From Mycolicibacterium sp. P9-64 (GTDB lineage: Bacteria; Actinomycetota; Actinomycetes; Mycobacteriales; Mycobacteriaceae), in the NCBI RefSeq assembly GCF_008329605.1, contig NZ_NPKO01000004.1, positions 496,001-560,000 of the forward strand: 64,000 nt of DNA. Reading direction: 5' to 3'. A program made the position numbers and the translations under genes. Below the pieces are notes generated by a model. That model worked only from the letters and a program-made list of their open reading frames with translations. It was not told the origin of the DNA and searched no databases. Shown piece by piece: positions 37,655-46,085 of the stretch. Within the stretch, counting starts at the first letter, position 1. Every line of letters starts with the position of its first letter.

Positions 37655-38279
37655 ACCCAACGGGAGCGCTCAGGAGTACTGGGAGGAGCACTACGGCGAA
37701 CGTGAACGCATCTGGAGTGGCCGGGTCAACGTGCAGTTGGCTGCCGTGGTCGCCGACATGCCGCCCGGTCGGGTGCTCGACCTCGGCTGCGGCGAGGGCG
37801 GCGACGCCGTCTGGTTGGCCGAGCGGGGCTGGCAGGTGGTGGCGGTCGACGTCTCCGAGACCGCGCTGGGCCGTGCTCGTGCGGAGGCGCAGGCCCGAGG
37901 GGTGTTGGATCGCATCGACTTTCAGCACCACGACCTGTCGGATAGCTTTCCTGCTGGCAGCTTCGACCTGGCGTCCGCGCAGTTCCTGCATTCCACCGTT
38001 CGGCTGGAGCGGACGCAAGTGCTGCGCAACGCGGCGAGCGCGGTGGTGCCAGGCGGGCTGCTCGTCATCGTCGACCATGCCGCGCCCCCACCGTTCTCGA
38101 AGAAGATCGCGCACGACCATCCCTTCCCGAGCGCCGAGGAGGTGCTCGCCGAGTTGGATCTGCCTGCCGCGGAATGGGAACGAGAACGCGTGGAGGTCGT
38201 GGAGAGGGACGGGACCGACCCGGACGGCAATCCCTTCACCTGGCGGGACAACCTGATGGTGCTTCGCCGATTGGCCTGA
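37641..38279 (+). CDS. Class I SAM-dependent methyltransferase
   Basis: The 212-residue protein has SAM motif I (VLDLGCGEGGDAVWLAERG, residues 48-66), the acidic VVAVDVS of motif II and a DLASAQFLH motif IV. The N-terminus (YWEEHYGERERIWSGRVN) resembles TehB/thiol-type small-molecule methyltransferases. Co-transcribed with the TrxR-like gene under the XRE-cupin regulator, it may detoxify a thiol, selenium or tellurium compound; this is inference. ATG 37641 follows GAGGA. Confidence 0.87.
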   Translation: MHTHEPNGSAQEYWEEHYGERERIWSGRVNVQLAAVVADMPPGRVLDLGCGEGGDAVWLAERGWQVVAVDVSETALGRARAEAQARGVLDRIDFQHHDLSDSFPAGSFDLASAQFLHSTVRLERTQVLRNAASAVVPGGLLVIVDHAAPPPFSKKIAHDHPFPSAEEVLAELDLPAAEWERERVEVVERDGTDPDGNPFTWRDNLMVLRRLA

Positions 38280-38326
38280 TGCGGACTGGCTGACGCCTCG
38301 ACGCGTGTCGTCACCTAGGAGTACAC

Positions 38327-38342
38327 TCGAACATGTGTTCGA
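38327..38342. promoter_or_regulatory. Perfect mycobacterial SOS (LexA) box
   Basis: TCGAACATGTGTTCGA fits the LexA consensus TCGAAC-N4-GTTCGA exactly and is itself nearly fully palindromic. The likely GTG start of the HNH gene (38335) lies inside it, so LexA would sit on the start region. SOS boxes before 13E12-type genes are known in M. tuberculosis (recall). Confidence 0.85.
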
Positions 38343-39789
38343 AGAGCCTGACCCGGCCGTTCCGCTGTTGCAGCGGATGTGCTCGGCGGCGCGCGCGGAG
38401 GCGTGCGCGTCGGCAGCCCGGTTGGTGGCGGTCGGGGACATGGTGTCGCTGCGGATTGCCCAGAACGGTGGGGCCAGCGATGACTGGATCATCGACGCCA
38501 ACGACGCGGTGGTGTTGGAGATCGCGGCCGCGTTGGGGGTCAGCCGGGGGTGGGCGGCCAGCTACGTGCGTTACGCCTACGCCCTGCGGGTGCAGATCCC
38601 CGAGGTGGGGCGGGTGTTCATCGCCGGGGACATCGACGAGGCGACGTTCCGCACCGCGGTGTTCCGGGTCGGGTTGATCACCGACGATGAGGTGCGGGCT
38701 GTGGTAGACGAGCAGTTGGCGGTGCGTCTTCCCCGCTGGGGCAAGCTCAGTTGCAAGGAACTGTCCGGCTGGATCGACAAGGTCATCGCCACGGTGGATG
38801 TCGACGCGGTGCGCCGGCGCCGGGACCGGGTCGCCGACCGGGAGGTGGTCGTCGGTGACGTCGGTGATGGGTTGGCCGAGGTTTCGGCGACCGTGTTCGC
38901 CTCGGATGGGCACGGGTTCGCCGATCGGTTGACCGCGTTGGCGCATACCGTGTGCGACGCCGATCCCCGCACCCTTGCGCAGCGGCGGGCGGATGCGTTC
39001 GGCGTGATCGGCGCCGCGGACCGGTTGGGTTGCCGCTGTGGACGATCCGACTGCCCCGCGGCGGGCAGTGTTGCGAGTGCGGTGATGATTCACGTGATTG
39101 CCGAGCAGGCCACCGTCGAGGGCACCGGTGATGCGCCAGGTGCGCTGTTCGGGTCTGACTGGTTGATTCCGGCGGAGGTGATCGCCGAGCTTGCGCAGAC
39201 CGCGCGGCTGCGGCCCTTGATCCATCCCGGGGATGCATCCCCGGAGCGCGGCTATGCTCCGTCGCGGGCGTTGGCCGACTTCGTGCGCAGCAGGGATTTG
39301 ACGTGTCGGTTCCCGAACTGCGACGTCCCGGCCACTGACTGCGACGTCGACCACACCATCGCCCACGGTGAGGGCGGTCCGACCCAGGCCAGCAATCTGA
39401 AGTGCTTGTGCCGCACTCATCATCTGGGAAAGACGTTCTGGGGCTGGCGCGATGAGCAGCTACGCGATGGCACGGTGATCTGGACCTCACCGGCCGGGGA
39501 ACGCTATGTCACCCATCCGGGCAGTGCGTTGATCTTCCCCGGGCTGTGCGCCCCGACCGCCCCCGTCGCCGCGCAGGTGCGGACAGCTGAGTTCGTGGAC
39601 AAGACCGCGAAGATGCCCCGGCGCACCCGAACTCGTCGACAATCGCGGGCCGCGACCATCGCCGCCGAACGCCGGGCGAATCACCATTACCGCACCACAC
39701 CCAAAACACCGCCGTACGTCCCCGACGAATTCCTGTCCTACCTGGACACCTTCCCCGTCGAGCAGGATCCGATCCCACCACCGTTCTGA
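38335..39789 (+). CDS. 13E12-type (DUF222) HNH endonuclease family protein
   Basis: The protein of about 484 residues has an N-terminal DUF222 helical region (SAARAEACASAARLVAVGDM ...) and a C-terminal HNH domain: LTCRFPNCDVPATDCDVDHT, then CLCRTHHLGKTFWGW with paired cysteines for zinc. These REP13E12 proteins are repeated in mycobacterial genomes, sometimes serve as phage or element integration sites, and have no settled function. GTG 38335 inside the SOS box is the likely start; GTG 38305 would place the operator within the coding region. Confidence 0.87.
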   Translation: MFEEPDPAVPLLQRMCSAARAEACASAARLVAVGDMVSLRIAQNGGASDDWIIDANDAVVLEIAAALGVSRGWAASYVRYAYALRVQIPEVGRVFIAGDIDEATFRTAVFRVGLITDDEVRAVVDEQLAVRLPRWGKLSCKELSGWIDKVIATVDVDAVRRRRDRVADREVVVGDVGDGLAEVSATVFASDGHGFADRLTALAHTVCDADPRTLAQRRADAFGVIGAADRLGCRCGRSDCPAAGSVASAVMIHVIAEQATVEGTGDAPGALFGSDWLIPAEVIAELAQTARLRPLIHPGDASPERGYAPSRALADFVRSRDLTCRFPNCDVPATDCDVDHTIAHGEGGPTQASNLKCLCRTHHLGKTFWGWRDEQLRDGTVIWTSPAGERYVTHPGSALIFPGLCAPTAPVAAQVRTAEFVDKTAKMPRRTRTRRQSRAATIAAERRANHHYRTTPKTPPYVPDEFLSYLDTFPVEQDPIPPPF

Positions 39790-39917
39790 ACGGCGGCCGT
39801 CTCGTTACTCGACCGACCTGGTTGCCGCGTGCTTGAGGCCGGATGTGCGCACGAGGGCTGACAGCACGACGGAGACGAGAAGCAGGCTCGAGACCACGAC
39901 GAGTGCAATCAGCTTTG

Positions 39918-40721
39918 CTACGACGCGGTTCGCTCGATGCCGTACTTCGTCCGGTAGCGATCGAGATTGCTCTGGGCCAGGCGGGCCACCGCAGGCAAGA
40001 GCTGCAGCAAGAGCCCCGGCGCCAGCATCCCCACCTTCACCAACCAGCCGTCGGCTCGCGGCACGTTGATCTCGACCCGCGGTCGGTCGAGCGCACTCAG
40101 CACTGCTTGCGCGACCTGGTCGGGTTCAAGCGGTGTACCGATGAAGTTGAGCGCAGATCCGCCCGTCGCGGCTTCGTGACGCAGCATCGGCGTATCGACT
40201 GCGCCGGGGTTCACGATGGTGGTCAGCACGCCCGTCGCCGACTTCCGTGCGGCGAGGGCGAGCAGAAACCCGCGCAGCCCGAACTTCGACGCGCTGTAAC
40301 CCGGGCTTTCGCCCATCGGCAGTATCGACCCGAGCGAGGCGACGGCCACGACGTGTCCGCGCGACGCCTGCAACGCGGGAAACAGTGCGCGGGTCAGAAG
40401 CATTGGCGCGACGAGGTTCACGCTCACTTCGCGCTGGATCTCGGCATCACTCACCCGCTCGAACGGGGTCGTGACGACCAACCCGGCCGCATGGACGAGG
40501 ATCGCACAGTCGTCGCCGACCACCTCGGCAAGCCGAGCGATCTCCGTGGCGTCGGTCAGATCGCACCTGACCGGTGTCACCCGGGAAACATTGGCCTGCA
40601 AGGTCTTCAGGCCGACATCGTTGACATCTACCGCGATGATGTCGTGCCCGCGCTCCGCCAGCTTGCGACAGATCTCGGTCCCGATCGCGCCACCCGCCCC
40701 GGTGACCACCGCCCTACTCAC
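39918..40721 (-). CDS. Short-chain dehydrogenase/reductase
   Basis: The 267-residue protein has the classical SDR motifs: TGAGGAIG (cofactor), HAAGLVV (NNAG equivalent), catalytic Ser in VASLGSI and YSASK. Asp in AVDVND after the second strand suggests NAD(H). The GTG start at 40721 overlaps the monooxygenase stop (GTGA), so the two work as a pair, possibly on the same alcohol/ketone substrate. An SDR (Rv3085) also occurs in the M. tuberculosis mymA operon (recall). Confidence 0.9.
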   Translation of the reverse strand: MSRAVVTGAGGAIGTEICRKLAERGHDIIAVDVNDVGLKTLQANVSRVTPVRCDLTDATEIARLAEVVGDDCAILVHAAGLVVTTPFERVSDAEIQREVSVNLVAPMLLTRALFPALQASRGHVVAVASLGSILPMGESPGYSASKFGLRGFLLALAARKSATGVLTTIVNPGAVDTPMLRHEAATGGSALNFIGTPLEPDQVAQAVLSALDRPRVEINVPRADGWLVKVGMLAPGLLLQLLPAVARLAQSNLDRYRTKYGIERTAS

Positions 40722-42043
40722 GAGCCGATCCGGACGTCGTCGAACATCCCTGGCGTCAGGTCGGTCCAGCCGAACTCCTTGCGGATCTTGGCGAGGTAGC
40801 GACGGAACGCGTTGACCTCGACATAGCCCTTGTGCCGGTCGGTGCCGATGAAGTTGATTCCGCCACTGAGATCGGGCCGATCCGTGCGGACCTTGCGGTC
40901 GAACGCGGCAGCGCGCGTGGGATTGTGCACCTGATCGTGCAGGTGCTGGGCCAGCACGTTGGTCACCTGGTCGAACAACGTGTAAGCACTTGAGTTGACC
41001 TCGAGGTATCCCGCGCCGAACAGGTTGCGGTGCATGGGGTTGAACGCGGTGAGGTAGAGCCGCGGCCGCCCACCCGCCCAGTCGAAGTACTTCTCGGGGA
41101 CATAGGGGATCGACCAGTCGTAGCCGGTGGCGTAGAGGACGAGGTCGATCTGCTCGGAGGTGCCGTCGTCGAATACGACACGGTCGCCGTCGAATCGGGT
41201 GATGTCGGGCTTGATCGCCACGTCGCCGTGCTGCAGGTGGTGAACCAACTGGCTGTTGAGCAGCGGATGCGACTCGAACAGCTGGTGATCTGGTTTCGGT
41301 AGGCCGAGTCTGGTGAGGTCGCCCTGGACGAGGCGCAGCAGTGCCTTGAAGATGGGGCGTTCCAGCCTGATTGGTATCGGGGGACCGGTCTGCGCCCACA
41401 CGTCGGAGGGGATCCCGAAGATGTGCTTCGGGATCACGTGGTAGCCACGCCGCACGCTGACGAAGGCAGCTGACGCGGAAGCTGCTGCATCGCAAGCAAT
41501 GTCGGCACCCGAGTTGCCCAGTCCAACGATCAGCACCCGCTTGCCGCGGAACTCCTCGGCACTGCGGTAGGTGACGGAATGTCGGACCTCGCCGTCGAAC
41601 GTGCCTGGATGATCGGGCAGGCGCGGTTCCCACGTCACGCCGGATGCACACACTACGGCGCCGTAGCGGTGCTCGACTCCCGACTGCAGCCGGACCAGCC
41701 AACCGTCGCCGTCCTGCTCGACGTCGACTACGGCAGAACCGAATTCGATGCGGTCGCGCAAGCCGAACGTGTCGGCGAAGCTGCGGGTGTACGCCAGGAT
41801 CTGGCGATTGCTCGGATAGTCGGGAAACGAGTCCGGCATGGGGAAGTCGTAGAAGCCCGACGTCGTACGCGACGAGATGAAATGCGCCGACTCGTACATC
41901 GGCGTCCCCGCGTTGTCGAGATCCCAGATTCCGCCGACGTCGGTATGCCGCTCGTAATGGTCGTACTCGATTCCCAACCTTCGAAACGCCCGTGCGGCCG
42001 AAAGCCCGGCCGGTCCTGCGCCGATGATGCATGCAGTCTTCAT
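40718..42043 (-). CDS. Flavin-containing monooxygenase
   Basis: The 441-residue protein has FAD motif GAGPAGLSAARAF, the FMO fingerprint FDGEVRHSVTY (FxGxxxHxxxY) and NADPH motif VGLGNSGADIA. It probably oxygenates a soft nucleophile or ketone; the substrate is unknown. ATG 42043 is set by the FAD motif at residue 7, since the frame continues upstream without similarity. It is divergent from an AraC regulator of VirS type, 90 bp away, and coupled to an SDR, like a reduced mymA locus. Confidence 0.9.
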   Translation of the reverse strand: MKTACIIGAGPAGLSAARAFRRLGIEYDHYERHTDVGGIWDLDNAGTPMYESAHFISSRTTSGFYDFPMPDSFPDYPSNRQILAYTRSFADTFGLRDRIEFGSAVVDVEQDGDGWLVRLQSGVEHRYGAVVCASGVTWEPRLPDHPGTFDGEVRHSVTYRSAEEFRGKRVLIVGLGNSGADIACDAAASASAAFVSVRRGYHVIPKHIFGIPSDVWAQTGPPIPIRLERPIFKALLRLVQGDLTRLGLPKPDHQLFESHPLLNSQLVHHLQHGDVAIKPDITRFDGDRVVFDDGTSEQIDLVLYATGYDWSIPYVPEKYFDWAGGRPRLYLTAFNPMHRNLFGAGYLEVNSSAYTLFDQVTNVLAQHLHDQVHNPTRAAAFDRKVRTDRPDLSGGINFIGTDRHKGYVEVNAFRRYLAKIRKEFGWTDLTPGMFDDVRIGS

Positions 42044-42133
42044 GGCTCCAGTCAAGCCGCACACAGCCGGTGAGGGGAGGGCACGGCTGACTAATATGGG
42101 GGGCAAACCGGACATGATCGGAATGGGCCCGCA

Positions 42134-43150
42134 ATGGTGGACGACCACACCTTGACCGACGCGGTGATTCCGACGTCGGTGCTGGGCGGCGTCCTCGACA
42201 TCGCCGATCAGAAGGGGATCGTCACCGACAGCTGGTTCGCCGGGACCGGTCTGACCGCAGACCAGTTCGGCGACCCGGCCACCAAGATCTCGTTTCGCCA
42301 GGGTGCGACCATCCTGCGTCGTGCACTGCGCGCGTTGCCGCAGCGTCCGATCGGAATGCAGGTGGGTCGCCGGGATGTCTTGCTGTCGTTCGGCATTCTG
42401 GGATTCGCGATGCGCGCGTGCGAAACAGCCGCCGAGGCGTTCGCGATCGGGCTCGAGTTGCACCAAGCGGCAGGCAGTTTGGTGGATGCGTCGGCGGAAA
42501 CGATCGGCGACGACTTTGCACTACGACTGTCCGAGCGCGCACCGGATCCGGAGATCTTGCCCTTCCTCTGCGAAGAGGCGTTCAGCAGCTCGCTGCTGCT
42601 GATGCACGCGCTCCTCGGCACCGACGTCGTTCCTACCCGGCTCGAATTCGCCTACCCGAGCCCGGCCTACGTCGCCGACTACCGCCGGTTCTTCCGTTGC
42701 CCGATCCTATTCGACTCCGACGCCAATCGCATGCTGCTGCCGACGCGCATTCTGGACTCGCGGATTCCGACACACAATCCCGCCCAACTCGCAGCCGCGC
42801 TGGATGCCACCCGACGACTCATCGATCCGTCCGATCGGCGACCCGATGTCGTGGCGGCCGTCGAAGCCCTGCTTCGGCAAAACCTGCGCCGCACGGTGAC
42901 GATGGGCGAGGTAGCCGAACGGATGCACATCACCGAGCGGACCCTGCGCCGCCGCCTCGCCGATTCCGGATACCGATACGGTGAGGTGCGAGACAGGGTC
43001 CGTCGGCAACGCGCGACGTTGTTGCTCCGTGAGTCGAAGCAACCCATTGCGGTCATCGCCGCCGAAGTCGGCTTCAGCGACGGCCGCGAGTTCCGCAGGG
43101 CGTATGCCCGGTGGACCGGCAAGCCACCGAGCGCCGAACGGAGCTCCTAG
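42134..43150 (+). CDS. AraC-family regulator with arabinose-binding-type N-terminal domain (VirS-like)
   Basis: The 338-residue protein has an N-terminal domain of the Arabinose_bd type (ISFRQGATILRRALRALPQR; FEYP-like FAYPSPAYVADYRRFF) and a C-terminal AraC domain (VTMGEVAERMHITERTLRRR; PIAVIAAEVGFSDGREFRRA). VirS of M. tuberculosis has the same build and length and controls the divergent mymA operon (recall). TAATAT at 42092-42097 could be its -10 element. ATG 42134. It probably controls the monooxygenase-SDR pair. Confidence 0.9.
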   Translation: MVDDHTLTDAVIPTSVLGGVLDIADQKGIVTDSWFAGTGLTADQFGDPATKISFRQGATILRRALRALPQRPIGMQVGRRDVLLSFGILGFAMRACETAAEAFAIGLELHQAAGSLVDASAETIGDDFALRLSERAPDPEILPFLCEEAFSSSLLLMHALLGTDVVPTRLEFAYPSPAYVADYRRFFRCPILFDSDANRMLLPTRILDSRIPTHNPAQLAAALDATRRLIDPSDRRPDVVAAVEALLRQNLRRTVTMGEVAERMHITERTLRRRLADSGYRYGEVRDRVRRQRATLLLRESKQPIAVIAAEVGFSDGREFRRAYARWTGKPPSAERSS

Positions 43151-43563
43151 GGATTCAGCTGGGTCAACCGCACGCTGTTGCCCGACGGATCCCGGAAGCC
43201 CGAGTCGATGCCATACGGCATCTGATTGGGCGGCTCGTTGTAGTCGACGCCGCGGGCGGTGAGCTCCTCGTACTTGGCCTGAACGTCGTCAGTGGTGAGG
43301 AACACCGTGCCCGCGAACCCCTTTGCGGTCAGGTCTTGCACCTGCTTGCGGGTGTCCGCGTCCATCACCGGCTCCCCGGGCACCGCCATCAAGACGATGC
43401 TGACGTCGTCCTGTCCCGGCGGCCCGACGGTGAGCCATCGGAAGGACCCCATCTCCTCCGGGAACGAAACGTCCTCACGCACTTCCATGCCGACCTTGTC
43501 GGTCCAGAACTTCAGTGCAACTTCCTGATCGTGAACCCACAAATGGGCGCATGCAATTTTCAT
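43147..43563 (-). CDS. VOC family protein
   Basis: The 138-residue protein is a single-chain VOC fold: ACAHLWVHDQEVALKFWTDK, a central LMAVPGEP region, and YGIDSGFRDPSGNSVRLTQ at the end. It resembles PhnB/extradiol-type small VOC proteins of unknown substrate. ATG 43563 is set by the start of similarity; earlier frame is arginine-rich. It overlaps the convergent AraC gene by 4 bp and lies 13 bp downstream of the small AraC gene, with which it may form an operon. Confidence 0.85.
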   Translation of the reverse strand: MKIACAHLWVHDQEVALKFWTDKVGMEVREDVSFPEEMGSFRWLTVGPPGQDDVSIVLMAVPGEPVMDADTRKQVQDLTAKGFAGTVFLTTDDVQAKYEELTARGVDYNEPPNQMPYGIDSGFRDPSGNSVRLTQLNP

Positions 43564-43576
43564 CACGGGCCCGACG

Positions 43577-44029
43577 CTACGGTCGGTCGCCGCGGCCCGT
43601 CTTCTCCCCGTGTGCTGTCTTGACGCGACTGTCGGCGGGCGGTCGGGTGTCGCGCGCCAGGACACAACTCGGCACTCGGACCCGGCTCGCGGCCGGCGGC
43701 AGGCTCGCGCGGTAGGCCGCAGGCGGCTTCCCGTACACCCGCGCGAAGCTGGTCGTGAAGGACCCGACGCTCTGCAGGCCGACCATCACGCAGATGTCGG
43801 CGACCGAGCGATCGGTGAACCGCAGCAACGACGCGGCCCGCTCCAGCCGTCGCGTCTGCAGGTAGGCGCGAGGGGACTCGCCGAACGTGCGGGTGAACAT
43901 GCGGGAGAAGTGCGCCCGGGACAGCCCGGCCGCGGCGGCGAGGTCGTCGACCGTGATCGGCTCTGCGTACCGGGCGTCGACCAGATCCTTCGCGCGGAGC
44001 AGATAGCGGGCCGGTGGCACCTGCGGCAT
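43577..44029 (-). CDS. Small AraC-family regulator
   Basis: The 150-residue protein is little more than an AraC DNA-binding domain: AEPITVDDLAAAAGLSRAHF, MFTRTFGESPRAYLQTRRLE, and SVADICVMVGLQSVGSFTTS with ARVYGKPPAAYR. No ligand domain precedes it. ATG 44029 is the only sensible start; longer frame upstream crosses the RNase P RNA gene on the other strand. The following VOC gene is 13 bp away and is the probable target or partner. Confidence 0.85.
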   Translation of the reverse strand: MPQVPPARYLLRAKDLVDARYAEPITVDDLAAAAGLSRAHFSRMFTRTFGESPRAYLQTRRLERAASLLRFTDRSVADICVMVGLQSVGSFTTSFARVYGKPPAAYRASLPPAASRVRVPSCVLARDTRPPADSRVKTAHGEKTGRGDRP

Positions 44030-44053
44030 GTCGACAAGAGTACGGTGATCTGC

Positions 44054-44460
<407 letters not shown>

Positions 44461-44466
44461 CCCCAC

Positions 44467-45963
44467 CTAGTCCGCGTCGCGCACCGACCGGTTCAGCTGC
44501 TTGAGCGCATCGCCGAGTTGATCCCTCGAGCGCGTCGCGAGGTCGTCCTCGAGCTGGTACAGCACGCCGTAGGTGAAGGTGTCCTCGCCTGCGGCGTGAG
44601 CAGCCTCCGCCTGCTGGGACAGATGGGTCCGGCTGACGACGGCATCCTGGTGATCGCCGAGCAGCGTCTGAACGACCTTGGCCCGCTCGGCCACCTTGCC
44701 CGCACCAGTCGCCGCGGCGGTGTAGCGAAGCCGCTTGGCGCCCTTGCGGATTCGGTGCAATGCCTCGTCGCGGTCCTCGTCCTGCGCCGCATCGGCCCGC
44801 TTGGCCGCCTTGCGGATCCGCTTGTACGCCGACCCGATGGTCACGGGTGCGGGCTCTTCGCCTGGTACCGATGGCTCGAGGTCGGCCGCGACTAGCGCCT
44901 CCAGTGCGTCCAGCAGCCGCAAGTAGCGCTCCGAGCGCATCGCGGTCAAGGATCGCCGCCATCCGGTCTGGTAGCGATTCCTGGCCCCGTCCACCAAGCG
45001 TTCACGGACCGGGCCCCTGATCAGCTCGGCGGGCAGGCCATCGAGGGCTGTCTGGTACTTCTCGGCGAGCACCTCGGCGTCACGGGCCACGCCGAGCACC
45101 CCGGCCAGCAGCCGCAACTCGTCGAGCACCCACGCGTCGTCGGAGATTCCGAACGAACCCTCCGACGCCTGCAGCAGGCTGCGGATCTTGCGGGTGACGA
45201 CCCGCATCTGGTGTACCGAGTCCCACGCATCGGCCCGCACGGCGCGGTCCCACACCAGCAGCTCGTCGACCTGCTCGGCGATGGCCCTGCGCACGGGGTC
45301 GGTGGATTTTGCCGGTTCCGCGGAGTCGTCGTCGTTGTCGGCATCGATGACCCGGGCCAGCTTGGAGCCGTGACCCGCGGGCTCGGCACCAGCGTCGAAG
45401 AGGCGGTTGCTGAGCCGGTCCATCAGGTCGGGGGCGACGTCGGCGTCCTCGGTGAGCTCGAGCTCCCATTCCCGCCAGATCTGGGGTTCGCCGTCGGGGC
45501 CCGCGGTCGCGGTGACGACGTCGTCGCAGAACTCCGCGATCGGCGAACCCGTGGCGCCGAACAGCACGTCGACGGTCCTGGTGGTGGCGATCCGCGCGAT
45601 GGGTGCAAGCGACTTCCTGCGCACGATGGCCAGCACCACGTCACGCAGTTCATCGGGAACGGTGTCACCGTCGGCGTCACCCAACGGTGCGCGCAACTCG
45701 GTCCGAGCGTCTGGCCCTGCGGGCAGCTTGAGGTGCCATCCGGCGTCGGTGCCGCCGGTACGGCGCCTCAGCGTGATGCGATGGCTGGCCAGATCGCGAT
45801 CAGCGGTGTCGAAGTAGACGGCGTCGAGATCCTGCACCGGCGACCGCTCGACCCTGGCGACCGATGCCAGCCCCGCGAATGACGGTGACACGGTGGCGTC
45901 GGTCACGGCGAACTTGCGTTCGATCTCGGTGTGGCGGGACGCCCTGCGCTTGTCGGCTGCCAT
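44467..45963 (-). CDS. CYTH-CHAD domain protein
   Basis: The protein of about 498 residues has a CYTH domain (HTEIERKFAV with the ExExK-type motif, residues 10-200; LRRRTGGTDAGWHLKLP) and a CHAD domain (VHQMRVVTRKIRSLLQ, residues 260-490; LHRIRKGAKRLRYTAAATG) with many conserved histidines. CYTH enzymes act on triphosphates and CHAD binds polyphosphate. Rv2226 is the counterpart (recall). ATG 45963 is preferred, with AAGG upstream; GTG 45999 would add 12 residues. It ends 7 bp from the RNase P RNA. Confidence 0.88.
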   Translation of the reverse strand: MAADKRRASRHTEIERKFAVTDATVSPSFAGLASVARVERSPVQDLDAVYFDTADRDLASHRITLRRRTGGTDAGWHLKLPAGPDARTELRAPLGDADGDTVPDELRDVVLAIVRRKSLAPIARIATTRTVDVLFGATGSPIAEFCDDVVTATAGPDGEPQIWREWELELTEDADVAPDLMDRLSNRLFDAGAEPAGHGSKLARVIDADNDDDSAEPAKSTDPVRRAIAEQVDELLVWDRAVRADAWDSVHQMRVVTRKIRSLLQASEGSFGISDDAWVLDELRLLAGVLGVARDAEVLAEKYQTALDGLPAELIRGPVRERLVDGARNRYQTGWRRSLTAMRSERYLRLLDALEALVAADLEPSVPGEEPAPVTIGSAYKRIRKAAKRADAAQDEDRDEALHRIRKGAKRLRYTAAATGAGKVAERAKVVQTLLGDHQDAVVSRTHLSQQAEAAHAAGEDTFTYGVLYQLEDDLATRSRDQLGDALKQLNRSVRDAD

Positions 45964-46085
45964 TCTCACCTTCGGGTCTGAATCGAATCTCGTGAACACG
46001 TTGCCACATTCAGGTGAACGACAGTCAAAGCCACCTGGTGGCAGGTGGGAGTCTGTCTACCAGACCGAGATGAATGACAGACGGT

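Noticed and set aside
39805..39940. Short minus-strand frame encoding a membrane-like segment (LIALVVVSSLLLVSVVLSAL)
   Set aside because: No ATG, GTG or TTG start was found in frame for at least 50 codons upstream, and part of it lies in the SDR gene. It may be a remnant, but is not supported as a gene.
42044..42466. In-frame extension of the monooxygenase over the AraC gene
   Set aside because: The FAD motif GAGPAGL must lie near the N-terminus, so ATG 42043 is the start; the extension shadows the divergent gene.
46029..46050. GCCACC-TGGTGGC hairpin between the CYTH-CHAD and carboxyltransferase genes
   Set aside because: Short stem with almost no loop and no T-tract on either strand.
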